This document shows, in pieces, positions 1-8,537 of a stretch of 30,512 bases of DNA. The DNA comes from CAYQUV01 sp964421005 (lineage in GTDB: Bacteria > Patescibacteriota > Minisyncoccia > Minisyncoccales > CG1-02-41-26): NCBI GenBank assembly GCA_964421005.1, contig CAYQUV010000006.1, positions 1 to 30,512 of the forward strand. The letters are read 5' to 3'. Both the position numbers and the translations under genes were made by a program. The notes beneath the pieces were generated by a model, which saw only the letters and a list, made by a program, of their open reading frames with translations, had not been told where the DNA came from and made no database searches. Each line of letters begins with the position of its first letter. The stretch's first letter is position 1.

Positions 1-28
1 GGTCGAAATCGAAAAATAAATTTTTCAT
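1..28 (-). CDS. Start of a gene running off the window edge
   Basis: An ATG at 28–26 (minus strand) opens a reading frame of nine codons (MKNLFFDFD) that continues past position 1. It is preceded three bases upstream by a strong purine-rich ribosome binding site, GAGGGAG (31–37), the best Shine-Dalgarno sequence in this part of the window. It lies just beyond the terminator that closes the ribosomal-protein operon and has its own TATAAT box, so it is a new transcription unit. The product cannot be identified from nine residues. Many bacteria have infA/rpmJ/rpsM after map; the residues seen here do not look like IF-1. Confidence 0.45.
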
Positions 29-44
29 TTCTCCCTCGCTTGTA

Positions 45-50
45 ATTATA
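45..50 (-). promoter_or_regulatory. Candidate -10 box for the edge gene
   Basis: A perfect TATAAT lies on the minus strand between the operon terminator and the GAGGGAG ribosome binding site. No good -35 element is found 16–18 bp upstream, where the DNA is the T-tract of the terminator. The predicted leader would be only about ten bases. Confidence 0.4.
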
Positions 51-59
51 ACAAATTTT

Positions 60-120
60 AAAATAAAAAAAACCTGTTTCCGAAATCCAGGAACAGTACT
101 GGTAAAAAAATTGAAACAGG
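60..120 (-). terminator. Intrinsic terminator of the ribosomal-protein/secY/adk/map operon
   Basis: On the minus strand an 8-bp outer stem (GCCTGTTTC arm at 113–120, GAAACAGG arm at 73–80) encloses an inner CCAG/CTGG hairpin and is followed directly by a run of eight T and then ATTTT. It begins four bases after the map stop codon, so it ends the long leftward transcription unit. Confidence 0.85.
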
Positions 121-123
121 CAA

Positions 124-876
124 CTAATTATTCAAACTGGTTAAAACCAAAGTATCCTTTTCCGTTACAGCAATTGTGTGTTCAAAATGGCAAGATAAAG
201 AACCATCTCTCGTTTTATAACCGAAGCCATCGGAAAATTTCTCCAAATGCCAATCACCTGCTGTAACCATAGGTTCAATACAAAAAACCATTCCGGGAGT
301 AATTTTTTCCCCTTCATGTCTTTTTCCGTAATTAAATATCTGGGGTTCTTCATGAAGTTCCCTGCCTATTCCATGACCGCAGAGCTCCCTGACAACATTA
401 AAGCCCTGTCCCTCAACATACCTCTGAACGGTATTGCCAATATCACCAAAGGTATTACCGGGTCTTGATTTTTTGATGGCTAATTTCAAAGATTTTTTAG
501 TTACTTTAAGTAATCTTAAAACATCAGGGTCAATATCTCCTACAGGAACTGTAATAGCCATATCGGTGAAAAAACCCTTGTGTTTTACTCCCAGATCTAA
601 AGATAAAATATCCCCGCTTTTCAATTTATAATCTGAAGGAACACCGTGAACAATTATCTTATTGACCGAAGCACAAAGAGTGGCCGGAAACCCTTCATAA
701 CCTTTGAAGGCAGGCTGGCTTCCGTATTTTAAAATAAGGGCTTCAGCAACCCTATCTAATTCTTTGGTGGCAATACCTGGAGCAACTTTCTTTTTAACCT
801 CTTCCATAACCTTGGCTAATATCCTTCCGCCCTCCCTCATTATTTCAATTTCTTTTTCTGTTTTTATTGGAATCAT
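124..876 (-). CDS. map: Methionine aminopeptidase, type I
   Basis: Removes the initiator methionine from nascent proteins in the cytoplasm. The 250-residue protein has the full pita-bread fold length with no N-terminal zinc extension. The five metal ligands are visible: D94 (SLDLG), D105 (FFTD), H168 (CGHG), E201 (CIEP) and E232 (FEHT), with the substrate-contacting H77 in IVHGVP. The ATG overlaps the adk stop codon as ATGA, indicating translational coupling. It is the last gene of the operon and is followed at once by a terminator. Placement after secY and adk is the classic bacterial spc-operon order. Confidence 0.97.
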   Translation of the reverse strand: MIPIKTEKEIEIMREGGRILAKVMEEVKKKVAPGIATKELDRVAEALILKYGSQPAFKGYEGFPATLCASVNKIIVHGVPSDYKLKSGDILSLDLGVKHKGFFTDMAITVPVGDIDPDVLRLLKVTKKSLKLAIKKSRPGNTFGDIGNTVQRYVEGQGFNVVRELCGHGIGRELHEEPQIFNYGKRHEGEKITPGMVFCIEPMVTAGDWHLEKFSDGFGYKTRDGSLSCHFEHTIAVTEKDTLVLTSLNN

Positions 877-1568
877 TTTAAAGCTTTTAAAATTCTCTCA
901 AAAACTTGAGAAACTGAACCTACTCCATTAATTTTTTTGACTTTTAATTCTCTTTTTTTAAAATATTGAATTAAAGGAATTGTTCTTTCTTTATACTCTT
1001 TCAATCTCACTTTGATTGTTGCCGGTGTATCAAGTCCTTTTCTTCTTACTAATTTTGAACCATCCAAAGGACATATTTTAAGATTTTTTGTTTCTTTTGT
1101 GTACAAAATTGGATGACGCATCAAAGAACAGATTCTTCGGTGAGAATTCCTGAAAATAGTTTCCCGGGCAGGAACATCAATAAGAATAATCTTAATATTC
1201 TTTTTGCCATAGAGCTTTTCCAGAAGAGGCATAATTTGTTTGCCTTCATATAAAGTTCTGGGACTTCCCGCCAGTATCAAATTCTCTCCTTTTTTATGAA
1301 GCTCTTCTATTTTCTCTTTAACCAGATAACTTACAAAAGGAGGAGAGCAAAGCACACCTTTCTTCCAGAGCGTCTTTTCTTTTGCTACCGAATACTTTTT
1401 CCCATTAACTTCAACTGATTTTCTTTCTTTTTCTTCAAGAAAAGTTTCTTCAAGAAGTTTGCTTGTTTCAAAATAATACAAACTTAATCTGTCTCCAAGC
1501 AACTCAGCCTGAGTGCCTTTGCCAGCACCGGGAGGACCCATTAAAATTACAACTAATTTTTTTTTCAT
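873..1568 (-). CDS. adk: Adenylate kinase (nucleoside monophosphate kinase)
   Basis: Interconverts ATP + AMP and 2 ADP. The P-loop GPPGAGKGT is at residues 11–19, and position in the secY–adk–map block supports the name. The LID region carries only scattered cysteines (RRICSLM, KICPLDG), so it is not the canonical four-Cys zinc LID. The AMP-site motif reads AGSPRT where DGFPR is usual, a notable departure. I chose the ATG at 1568 (231 aa) because AAGG lies seven bases before it; a longer frame with an ATG directly abutting the secY stop would add ten hydrophobic residues. It may act on a different NMP, given the second kinase-like gene at 20227–21300. Confidence 0.85.
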   Translation of the reverse strand: MKKKLVVILMGPPGAGKGTQAELLGDRLSLYYFETSKLLEETFLEEKERKSVEVNGKKYSVAKEKTLWKKGVLCSPPFVSYLVKEKIEELHKKGENLILAGSPRTLYEGKQIMPLLEKLYGKKNIKIILIDVPARETIFRNSHRRICSLMRHPILYTKETKNLKICPLDGSKLVRRKGLDTPATIKVRLKEYKERTIPLIQYFKKRELKVKKINGVGSVSQVFERILKALK

Positions 1569-1598
1569 AAACCTTAAATATTTCAATAAAAGAAACAT

Positions 1599-2882
1599 CT
1601 AAAATGTCTCATATTCTCGCATTTCCATTTGAGCTTTAATTTGCCGCCAGATATCCAGAACAACGCTAACAACAATCAAAACGGCAGTTCCTCCAATTAA
1701 AAATCTAAAAGCCGTTACTCCGCTTATTCCCTGAATAATTGATGGTAAAACCGCAATCGTCCCTAAAAATAATGCTCCAATGAAAAGAACTCTATAAAGA
1801 ATTTTATGTAAAAATTCTGCCGTAGAAGCGCCCGGCCGAATTCCCGGTACAAAGCCTCCCATTTTCTGAAGATTGCTGGAAATAGATTTTGGGTCGAAAG
1901 TAATAGCGGTATAAAAGTAGGTAAAAAGAAAAACTAAAATAAAAAATAGAATTCCGTAAACCCAAGGATCCTGAAAAAAACTAGCCACACTTTTAGCAAA
2001 ATTTGAGATAAAGAGATTTTCTCCGCTGGCAAAAAAATTGGCTACCATTCCCGGGAACAGTAAAAGTGATAAGGCAAAAATTATCGGGATAACTCCTGCC
2101 GGATTAATATTCATTGGCAAATAAGTTGAAACACCGCCGTACATCCTATGACCTCTAACTCTTTTGGCGTAAGAAACAGGAATATTTCTTCTTGCTTCGG
2201 TTACAAAAACAATACCGAAAATAATCAAGAGAGCGGAAAGAAAAAAGAAAATGTAAGACGGTAAACGGGATGGTTCGTAAGTTAAAACAAGATTACGAAT
2301 CTCGGTCGGCGTCCTGGCAACAATCCCGGCAAATATCATAAGGGAAACGCCGTTACCGATTCCTTTTTCAGAAATTAACTCTCCCAACCACATCAGAAAC
2401 AAAGCTCCGCCGGTGATAGTAACAATTGAAACAACAAGCTGAAGCGGAGTTAAACCCGAGATAGCATTCTGTCTTTGAAGGAGAGTTAACATCGCGTAAG
2501 ATTGAACAGCGGCTAAAGGAACGGTCAAAATTCTTCCGTACTGATTAAATTTTCTTCTTCCCTCCGGCCCTTCTTCTTTGTACATTTTCTCAAGTTGGGG
2601 AAAAATCATTGTCAGAAGCTGGATAATAATTATAGCCGTAATATAAGGTCCCAAACCAAGCATAACAATTGAAAGATTGCTTAAAGCACCGCCGACAAAA
2701 AGATTCAAAAGGCCAAAAAATTGATTTTCGGAAAAAAATCTTCGCAACTCCTCTGTACCGATACCCGGAATAGGAATGTTAGAAGCCAGACGAAAAACAG
2801 CAAAAATAGCCAAGACAAAAAGAATCTTGTTTCTCAGTTGTCTGTCTTTAAAAATTAAAATTAGTTTTTGAACCCAAGCCAT
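1599..2882 (-). CDS. secY: Protein translocase subunit SecY
   Basis: Central pore subunit of the Sec translocon in the inner membrane. The 427-residue length and about ten hydrophobic segments match bacterial SecY. Recognisable family motifs include NIPIPGIG near residue 35 (usual RIPVPGID), the IGNGVSLMIF segment of the middle helices, the cytosolic YAKRVRGHRMYGG loop, the NPAGVIPIIFA helix and the GIRPGAST loop. It is separated from uL15 by 67 bp that hold a small hairpin but no convincing promoter, so it is probably read through from the ribosomal-protein genes. SecE and SecG are not in the window. Confidence 0.97.
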   Translation of the reverse strand: MAWVQKLILIFKDRQLRNKILFVLAIFAVFRLASNIPIPGIGTEELRRFFSENQFFGLLNLFVGGALSNLSIVMLGLGPYITAIIIIQLLTMIFPQLEKMYKEEGPEGRRKFNQYGRILTVPLAAVQSYAMLTLLQRQNAISGLTPLQLVVSIVTITGGALFLMWLGELISEKGIGNGVSLMIFAGIVARTPTEIRNLVLTYEPSRLPSYIFFFLSALLIIFGIVFVTEARRNIPVSYAKRVRGHRMYGGVSTYLPMNINPAGVIPIIFALSLLLFPGMVANFFASGENLFISNFAKSVASFFQDPWVYGILFFILVFLFTYFYTAITFDPKSISSNLQKMGGFVPGIRPGASTAEFLHKILYRVLFIGALFLGTIAVLPSIIQGISGVTAFRFLIGGTAVLIVVSVVLDIWRQIKAQMEMREYETF

Positions 2883-2906
2883 AATGATTTAAAAATACTT
2901 TATTAT

Positions 2907-2928
2907 GGTTTATGACTATTTCATAACC
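2907..2928 (-). promoter_or_regulatory. Hairpin in the rplO–secY spacer
   Basis: GGTTATGA pairs with TCATAAACC across a five-base loop, with one bulged base. It stands in the only sizeable gap of the spc part of the operon, and no T-tract follows it, so it is not an obvious terminator. A role as a translational leader or mRNA-processing site for secY is inference. Confidence 0.35.
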
Positions 2929-2949
2929 GTTTTAATAACTCTAATAATA

Positions 2950-3390
2950 TCATTTTAATTGCTTCACACTTCCACCGGCTTTTTTTATCTGATTTTCTGC
3001 CTCTTTTGAGATTTTACAATTTTCAACAATTAATTTTTTCTTCAATTCCCCTCCGGCTAAGATTTTAACTTCCGGCACTCTCCCTTTTATTTTACGAATT
3101 ATTTTCTTTTCAATCAAAGACTTCGGAGTAATTTTTTCTCCCGGCCCAAAAAATTTTTCAAGTAAAGAAAGATTAACCTTAGCCCGGAGTTTCTCTCTAC
3201 TTTTGGCACGGTAACCTTTAAGCTTCGGATATTTTTTAATTATCTCTCGAATAAAAGGCTGCATTTTTCTTCCGGCTCTGGCTTTCTGTCCTTTAATTCC
3301 TCTACCGGAATACCTTCCCTTTTTACCTCCCCTACCGATTCTTTTCTTCTTTGAAGGATTTTGAGTTAATTTTAATTGGTGTAATTGCAT
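2950..3390 (-). CDS. rplO: Ribosomal protein uL15
   Basis: Large-subunit protein. The N-terminal 'KKRIGRGGKKGRYSGRG' Gly/Arg-rich tail that threads into 23S rRNA is clear, followed by the KGQKAR segment and a C-terminal globular part with AGGELKKKL. Length 146 aa is typical. It directly follows rpsE: the gene normally between them, rpmD (uL30), is absent, and the nine-base gap leaves no room for it. Confidence 0.96.
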   Translation of the reverse strand: MQLHQLKLTQNPSKKKRIGRGGKKGRYSGRGIKGQKARAGRKMQPFIREIIKKYPKLKGYRAKSREKLRAKVNLSLLEKFFGPGEKITPKSLIEKKIIRKIKGRVPEVKILAGGELKKKLIVENCKISKEAENQIKKAGGSVKQLK

Positions 3391-3399
3391 ATAAAATTT

Positions 3400-3867
3400 T
3401 TACTTCTCAACTTTTAACTTTTTCAATGCTTTTATCGTGGCTCTGGCAATATTAATTTTATTTCTTGATCTTGATAAAAGTTTTGAAGAAACGTTCTTAA
3501 TTCCAGCCAAAGTACAGATTACTCTTACAACCCCTCCGGCTACCAGCCCCCTGCCTTTTATCTGAGGCCTCAATAAAACTTGAGAAGAACCAAACTTTGC
3601 TTTAACCTCATAAGGAATAGTTTCTCCAACAAAAGGGATTTCAATAAGATTAAGTTTTGCTAATCGAGTAGCTTTCTCTACTGCCTGAGCAACATCTTTT
3701 CCTTTATCCACTCCTACTCCGACTTTTCCGTTTTTATTACCTACAACAACAACTGCTCGAAATCTCAGTTGTTTACCGCCGGCCGTTACTCTTGTTACTC
3801 TGGCTAAATCAAGCAATTTCGACTCAAATTCTTCTTCTTTTTTTATAATTTTTTCTTCTTTTGCCAT
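3400..3867 (-). CDS. rpsE: Ribosomal protein uS5
   Basis: Small-subunit protein that shapes the mRNA entry channel and decoding accuracy. The N-terminal double-stranded RNA-binding part (RVTAGGKQLRFRAVVVVG) and the C-terminal S5 fold with KAKFGSSQVLLRP and GGVVRVICTLAGI are recognisable. Length is 155 aa, with a short acidic/basic N-terminal tail. Spaced 12 bp after rplR and 9 bp before rplO. Confidence 0.96.
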   Translation of the reverse strand: MAKEEKIIKKEEEFESKLLDLARVTRVTAGGKQLRFRAVVVVGNKNGKVGVGVDKGKDVAQAVEKATRLAKLNLIEIPFVGETIPYEVKAKFGSSQVLLRPQIKGRGLVAGGVVRVICTLAGIKNVSSKLLSRSRNKINIARATIKALKKLKVEK

Positions 3868-3879
3868 ATTGAGCTTTTA

Positions 3880-4314
3880 TTAAAATTCCAAACCTCCTTC
3901 TCTGGCTCCCTCTGCCAGAGCTTTAACTCTGCCGTGATATTTATAGCCTCCTCTGTCAAAAACAACCTTTTTAATTTTTTTCTCAATTGCTTTCTCGGCA
4001 ATTAACTTTCCAACTTCAAAAGCCAAGGCAAGTTTTCGAGAAAGTATTTTTTGAGTTTTTTCTTCCTTCTGACCTTTCTTTGCTGAATCCAAACTTTTGG
4101 CAGAAGTTGTTTTTTTCTTCTTTGCTTTCTTCAATTGTAAATCATTAGCAGAAGTTAAAGTCTCTCCCTTTTCATCGTCAATCAACTGAGCATAAATATG
4201 ACGAGAACTTCTAAATACACAAAGGCGGGGAACTTTTGAAGTCCCTGATACTTTAGCCCTTACTCTTTTGTGACGCCTTTTTCTTTTTTCTCTTTTTTCT
4301 CCAACTTCCGACAT
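3880..4314 (-). CDS. rplR: Ribosomal protein uL18 with Lys-rich internal insert
   Basis: 5S rRNA-binding protein of the central protuberance. Typical motifs are [21 protein letters not shown] and the C-terminal [26 protein letters not shown]. At 144 aa it is longer than the usual ~117 aa, owing to a Lys/Ser/Thr-rich stretch at about residues 62–90 between two beta strands. The insert replaces the usual short surface loop; its role is unknown. Confidence 0.95.
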   Translation of the reverse strand: MSEVGEKREKRKRRHKRVRAKVSGTSKVPRLCVFRSSRHIYAQLIDDEKGETLTSANDLQLKKAKKKKTTSAKSLDSAKKGQKEEKTQKILSRKLALAFEVGKLIAEKAIEKKIKKVVFDRGGYKYHGRVKALAEGAREGGLEF

Positions 4315-4322
4315 ATTATTTT

Positions 4323-4868
4323 TTATTTACTGGCTGCTAATTTTTTACTCGCTTTTTTCCGAACTATCTCTCCGAGATACCTGATTCCCTTTCCTTTGTA
4401 AGGTTCGGGAGGTCTGATTTTTCTTATCTTTGCCGCAAATTCTCCGACTTTTTGTTTGTCAATTCCGGAAATAGTAATTATATTTTTTTCAATTGAAACG
4501 TTAATCTTTGGGGGAATTTCTAATTTCACAGGATGAGAAAACCCTACTTCTAACTTAATAACTTTCTCATCTTCAACCGATGCCCGGTAACCGATACCTC
4601 TTATCTCAAGTTTTTTTTCAAAACCAGAAGTTACTCCTTTTAAATGGTTCTGTAAAAGAGCTCTGGTCAATCCCCAAAGCGCTTGAAGTTTTTTTGTTTT
4701 CTTCTCCGGCGAAACCAGAATTTTATCATTTTCTTTTTTAACCAAAATCCCCTCAGGAAGAACATGAGAAACTTCTCCTTTTGGACCTTTAAACACAACT
4801 TTTCCCTCTTTTATTTCAACTTCCGTTTCTTGAGGTATTAATATTGGTTTTTTGCCTATTCTACTCAT
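4323..4868 (-). CDS. rplF: Ribosomal protein uL6
   Basis: Large-subunit protein near the factor-binding site. Starts with the family's MSRIGKKPI and ends with the [16 protein letters not shown] signature that marks the second of two repeated alpha/beta domains. Length 181 aa is normal. Eight bases separate its stop from the rplR start. Confidence 0.97.
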   Translation of the reverse strand: MSRIGKKPILIPQETEVEIKEGKVVFKGPKGEVSHVLPEGILVKKENDKILVSPEKKTKKLQALWGLTRALLQNHLKGVTSGFEKKLEIRGIGYRASVEDEKVIKLEVGFSHPVKLEIPPKINVSIEKNIITISGIDKQKVGEFAAKIRKIRPPEPYKGKGIRYLGEIVRKKASKKLAASK

Positions 4869-4937
4869 AACTTTAAAATTTTAAATTACCTCTTTCTTGG
4901 ATAAATAACCGATATATTATTTTTTGGGTATCCATTT

Positions 4938-5330
4938 CTACCATATTTCGCACAACAGTTCTCCCCCAATTTTATTCTTCTTGGCTTCTTTTCCGGTCAT
5001 TATTCCTTTTGATGTTGAAATTATACTAATTCCAACTCCTGCTTTAACTTGTTTAATTTCATTCGCTTTAACATATATTTTCCGACCGGGTTTGGAAATT
5101 CGCTTCAACCCGGAAATTGCCGGATTTTTTTCTTTGTCATATTTTAAATAAATTCTTATCAATTTTTGTTTCTTATTCTTTACTTTTTTGAAATCAGCGA
5201 TGAAATTTTCTCTGGCAAGAATCAGGGTTATTTTCAGTTTCAAGTTTGAAAAAGGAAACTCAACTGTTTCATGACGAACAGCTTGAGCATTTCTTATTCT
5301 ATTGAGCATGTCTGTTATTGGGTCAATCAT
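4938..5330 (-). CDS. rpsH: Ribosomal protein uS8
   Basis: 16S rRNA-binding assembly protein. MIDPITDMLNRIRNAQ at the N-terminus and the C-terminal GVGISIISTSKGIMTGKEAKKNKIGGE motif identify it. Length 130 aa is standard. In many bacteria S8 is the autoregulator of the spc operon; no S8-target helix was picked out here. Confidence 0.97.
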   Translation of the reverse strand: MIDPITDMLNRIRNAQAVRHETVEFPFSNLKLKITLILARENFIADFKKVKNKKQKLIRIYLKYDKEKNPAISGLKRISKPGRKIYVKANEIKQVKAGVGISIISTSKGIMTGKEAKKNKIGGELLCEIW

Positions 5331-5342
5331 ATTTATATTACT

Positions 5343-5528
5343 TTACCATGATGCTTTTTTAATGCCCGGAATTTCTCCTTTATTTGCCATTTCCCTGAAA
5401 CAAATACGACATAAACCGAATTTCCTTATGTATCCTCTCCGTCTTCCGCATCTAAAACATCTCCGGACAATCCGGGTTTTAAATTTTGGTGTTTTCTGGG
5501 CTCTAATAATTTGCGATTTTTTAGGCAT
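5343..5528 (-). CDS. rpsN: Ribosomal protein uS14, zinc-binding short type
   Basis: The 61-aa form with a complete zinc ribbon: C24-x2-C27 and C40-x2-C43, followed by [18 protein letters not shown], the conserved C-terminus. The longer zinc-free paralogue is not in the window. It overlaps nothing and is tightly placed (two bases after rplE). Confidence 0.97.
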   Translation of the reverse strand: MPKKSQIIRAQKTPKFKTRIVRRCFRCGRRRGYIRKFGLCRICFREMANKGEIPGIKKASW

Positions 5529-5530
5529 AT

Positions 5531-6127
5531 TTAATGTTCTGTTTTAAATGGAAAACCCATTAATTTCAACAATTCTATACTTTCTTCTCTGGTTTTGGCG
5601 TTTGTTACAACCGTCACTTCTAAACCAAAAATTCCTTTCTCTTTTTCCAGCACCACTTCCGGAAAAGGACTGTATTCCTTGAAACCTAAAGTTAAATTTC
5701 CTTCTCTGTCAACCGATTTCAGGGAAATTCCTCTGAAATCTCTTGTCCGTGGTAAAACAAGCAAAATTAATTTCTCTAAAAAATCATACATCTTTTGCCT
5801 CCTTAAAACAACTTTAGCACCAATTGGCATTCCCTTTCTTAATTTAAAAGAAGAAATTGACTTCCTGGCTTTTTGTAAAACTGGTCTCTGACCGGTTATC
5901 CGGGCAAGGACATCCAAAATATATTTGATAAACTTCTCTCTCTCTGAGGAAGTTTTGCCGCTAACCTCTCTTCCAAAACCTGAATTTATTACCACTTTTT
6001 CTATTTTCGGCACAGCCATCGGGCTTTTGTAACCAAATTTCTCCATCATTCGAGAGATTACCTCATTTTTATACCTTGAGGATAAGCGAGAAACATCCGA
6101 AGTTTTATAATTATCTTTTAATTTCAT
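5531..6127 (-). CDS. rplE: Ribosomal protein uL5
   Basis: 5S rRNA and P-site tRNA contacting protein. Motifs include [32 protein letters not shown] and the RDFRGI loop. I start it at the ATG at 6127 (198 aa), which overlaps the rplX stop codon as ATGA and has GGAG nine bases upstream inside rplX; a frame opening at 6142 would add MWRRN. The N-terminus ([30 protein letters not shown]) is somewhat longer than in E. coli (179 aa). Confidence 0.95.
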   Translation of the reverse strand: MKLKDNYKTSDVSRLSSRYKNEVISRMMEKFGYKSPMAVPKIEKVVINSGFGREVSGKTSSEREKFIKYILDVLARITGQRPVLQKARKSISSFKLRKGMPIGAKVVLRRQKMYDFLEKLILLVLPRTRDFRGISLKSVDREGNLTLGFKEYSPFPEVVLEKEKGIFGLEVTVVTNAKTREESIELLKLMGFPFKTEH

Positions 6128-6429
6128 ATTTCTTCTCCACACTTTTTACAAATTCTATATTTATTTTTATTCCTTACTTTGAATCCAACTCTGGTCGGTT
6201 TGCCACATTTTGGACAAATCAATTTTAATTTGGATACCGGCAAAGGAGAAGGTACTTCAACTATCTGGCCTTTTTCTCCTTCTCTTTTTGGCTTTTGATG
6301 TTTCTTTTTGATATTTACTCCTTCAATCAAAACTTTGGATTCGGCAGGAAACCCTCTCAGAATCTTTCCCTTTTTTCCTTTGTCTTTCCCTTTAATTATT
6401 AATACTTGGTCGCCTTTTTTTAATTTCAT
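6124..6429 (-). CDS. rplX: Ribosomal protein uL24 with C-terminal zinc ribbon
   Basis: Assembly-initiating large-subunit protein. The KOW motif lies at residues 5–30 (KGDQVLIIKGKDKGKKGKIL) and the VNIKKKHQKP segment follows. The C-terminal part has two CxxC pairs (C72/C75, C94/C97), a zinc knuckle found in many but not all bacterial uL24 proteins. Its stop is shared with the rplE start (ATGA). Confidence 0.96.
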   Translation of the reverse strand: MKLKKGDQVLIIKGKDKGKKGKILRGFPAESKVLIEGVNIKKKHQKPKREGEKGQIVEVPSPLPVSKLKLICPKCGKPTRVGFKVRNKNKYRICKKCGEEI

Positions 6430-6474
6430 AATTTAATAAAAATTTAAAAAGATTTAATCTGAAAACGCTCAATT

Positions 6475-6843
6475 TCAAACAACTTCTCTTGCCAGAGTAA
6501 CTATCTTTTCAAATCCTTTTTCTCTTAATTCTCTGGGAATAGGGCCCAAAATCCTGTTTCCTTTGGGATTATGCTTATCAGCAAGAATACAGCAGGCATT
6601 CTCATCAAATCTGATGTAAGAGCCGTCTGCCCGACGGTAGGGTTGCTTTGTCCTGACAACCACCGCTTTGACAATAGCATGAGTTTTTACATCTCTTCTC
6701 GGTTCGGCTTCCTTAACGGAAGCAACAATAACGTCTCCTATTTTGGCGGAACGTTTTTTAGTACCGCCGAGAATGTTAAAACATTGAACCACTTTTGCTC
6801 CGGAATTGTCAGCTACTTTTAGTTTTGTACCCGGTTGAATCAT
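6475..6843 (-). CDS. rplN: Ribosomal protein uL14
   Basis: Small beta-barrel protein at the intersubunit bridge. [17 protein letters not shown] at the N-terminus, the [11 protein letters not shown] strand, [11 protein letters not shown] and the C-terminal GPIPRELR are diagnostic. Length 122 aa is the family norm. A 45-bp gap follows it before rplX. Confidence 0.98.
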   Translation of the reverse strand: MIQPGTKLKVADNSGAKVVQCFNILGGTKKRSAKIGDVIVASVKEAEPRRDVKTHAIVKAVVVRTKQPYRRADGSYIRFDENACCILADKHNPKGNRILGPIPRELREKGFEKIVTLAREVV

Positions 6844-6858
6844 AGTTAAGTTTGAACT

Positions 6859-7095
6859 TCAGGATATTTTCTTCACGACTTTCCATTTTTTCTCCCGACT
6901 GATAGGCTTACATTCTTCAATCACAACCTTATCCCCCATTTTATATTCTCCTTTTTCAGAATGGGCTTTGTATTTCTTAAAAACTATGTATCTTTTTTTA
7001 TATTTCGGATGTTCTTTAATTCTCCTTACTTTAACAACTACTGTTTTTTCCATTTTGTCCGATACAATTTCGCCTTGTAATCTTTTTTTGGGCAT
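6859..7095 (-). CDS. rpsQ: Ribosomal protein uS17
   Basis: Primary 16S rRNA-binding OB-fold protein. LQGEIVSDKMEKTVVVKV, HPKYKKRY, the HSEKGEYKMGDKVVIEE segment and CKPISREKKWKV are all conserved. Length 78 aa is standard. It starts six bases after the rpmC stop. Confidence 0.97.
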   Translation of the reverse strand: MPKKRLQGEIVSDKMEKTVVVKVRRIKEHPKYKKRYIVFKKYKAHSEKGEYKMGDKVVIEECKPISREKKWKVVKKIS

Positions 7096-7101
7096 ACTGT
7101 T

Positions 7102-7299
7102 TTATTTTTTCTCTTTTAATAAGCCGAGAATTCTGGCAATATCTTTTTTGACCTCCCTAATCTCTCTTACATTTTTAACCTTGCCGGAAGAAAGGTCAAA
7201 CCTGAGCTGACGCAATTTCTCCCGTTTCTCCGCCAGAACTTCAAGAAGTTGACCTTTTGCCATTCTCTTAAATTCTTTGATTTTTTCCTGTTGTTTCAT
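7102..7299 (-). CDS. rpmC: Ribosomal protein uL29
   Basis: Small two-helix protein at the polypeptide exit. The LRFDLSSGKVKN…REVKKDIARI pattern (usual LRFQ.ATGQLENTARIR.VRR.IAR) is clear. Length 65 aa is normal. No Shine-Dalgarno sequence is visible before the ATG; the leader is simply A/T-rich. Confidence 0.95.
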   Translation of the reverse strand: MKQQEKIKEFKRMAKGQLLEVLAEKREKLRQLRFDLSSGKVKNVREIREVKKDIARILGLLKEKK

Positions 7300-7347
7300 A
7301 TTTTTGAAAAATCCGATTTTCTTTCTTTAGAGATAGATTTTTCTCTT

Positions 7348-7764
7348 TTAAATCTTTTCTCTTTTGACAAACTTCGTTTTTATAGGCAACTTGTCAGCCG
7401 CTTTCTTAAGCGCCTCTCTGGCTAAATCTTCTTTTACCCCGTCTAATTCAAAGATAATTCTGCCGGGTTTAATCGGAAAAACATAATGAGAAGGACTTCC
7501 CTTGCCGCCTCCCATTGGAACTTCGCTTCCTTTGGAGGTAACTGGTTTCTGGGGAAAGATTCTAATCCAGAGTTCTCCCTTTCTTTTTAAAGTCCTTGTA
7601 ATAACTCTTCTGGCTGCTTCAATCTGGGAGGATTTAATCCAGCGAGTACCCATTGATTTCAAACCGAAACTGCCGAAGCAAAGTTCGGTAGCCCGCGTTT
7701 CCTTACCTCTTGAGCGGCCTTTTTGCCATTTCCTATATTTCATTTTTTTTGGTTCCAATATCAT
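7348..7764 (-). CDS. rplP: Ribosomal protein uL16
   Basis: Protein near the A-site tRNA elbow. The N-terminal MKYRKWQKGRSRGKETRA, the RKGELWIRIFPQKPVT segment and PMGGGKGSPSHYVFPIKPGRI (usual RMGKGKG…) are recognisable. Length 138 aa is typical. The ATG at 7764 gives the usual seven- to eight-residue lead before MKYRK; the internal ATG at 7743 is a possible alternative. Confidence 0.96.
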   Translation of the reverse strand: MILEPKKMKYRKWQKGRSRGKETRATELCFGSFGLKSMGTRWIKSSQIEAARRVITRTLKRKGELWIRIFPQKPVTSKGSEVPMGGGKGSPSHYVFPIKPGRIIFELDGVKEDLAREALKKAADKLPIKTKFVKREKI

Positions 7765-7780
7765 ATGATTCTCATTCTAA

Positions 7781-8434
7781 TTATTCAAATTTTTCTCCTT
7801 TGTATATCCAAACTTTTACTCCTATCACTCCGTAGGTACAATGAGCCAATGAGAAACCGTAGTCAATTTGAGCTCTGAATTTTTGCCTGGGCATCTCTCC
7901 CTCTTTTAACCATTCGGTTCTGGAAATGTCAACTCCGTTCAATCTTCCGGAGACCTCCACTCTTGCTCCTTTCACTTCTTTAGAAGACATAATTCTGCTT
8001 AAAGCCATTTTTAAACATCTTCGGTAGCGCACTCTTTTTTCCAGTTGAGAAGCAATCCACTGGCTGACTAAAACTGCCGAACTCCAAGGATCTTTGGTAG
8101 CAACTATTTCTATCTTTATGTCCCTTTTAATGGTTGAATCTTTAAGTTTGCCTAAAATTTTTTCTATTTCTTTTTTCAGTTTCTCAACTCCTTCCCCTCC
8201 TCTACCGATAACAAGAGCAGGTCTGGCTGTTTTAATGATTATTTTTAATGTTGTTGCTCCTCTTTCAATCTCAACTTCTTCAAGAGTTCCTTTTGGCAAT
8301 TTCTTTTTTAAAAAATCTCGTATTTTAAAATCTTCCTTTAAATATTGAGGAAAATTCTTTTTGTAAAAACCTCTCGACAACCAGTTTTCGATTTGTTTTA
8401 TCCTTAAAATCTTTGGATGACTTTTATGGCTCAT
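7781..8434 (-). CDS. rpsC: Ribosomal protein uS3
   Basis: mRNA-entry-channel protein with helicase role. It has the N-terminal helical part, a KH domain with VIGRGGEGVEKLKKEI (GxxG loop) at about residues 75–90, and the C-terminal domain with GARVEVSGRLNGVDISRTEWLKEG. Length 217 aa. A ~100-bp spacer with a small AAACC/GGTTT hairpin separates it from rplV upstream. Confidence 0.97.
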   Translation of the reverse strand: MSHKSHPKILRIKQIENWLSRGFYKKNFPQYLKEDFKIRDFLKKKLPKGTLEEVEIERGATTLKIIIKTARPALVIGRGGEGVEKLKKEIEKILGKLKDSTIKRDIKIEIVATKDPWSSAVLVSQWIASQLEKRVRYRRCLKMALSRIMSSKEVKGARVEVSGRLNGVDISRTEWLKEGEMPRQKFRAQIDYGFSLAHCTYGVIGVKVWIYKGEKFE

Positions 8435-8537
8435 ATTTCTTAAAATGATTTTCTTTTAAAAATTCTTTTTAAACCTCGTTTTTTCTTTTCTATTTCTTTC
8501 TTCTTAAACCTGGTGAATTCCGGTTTTTATCCTGCTT

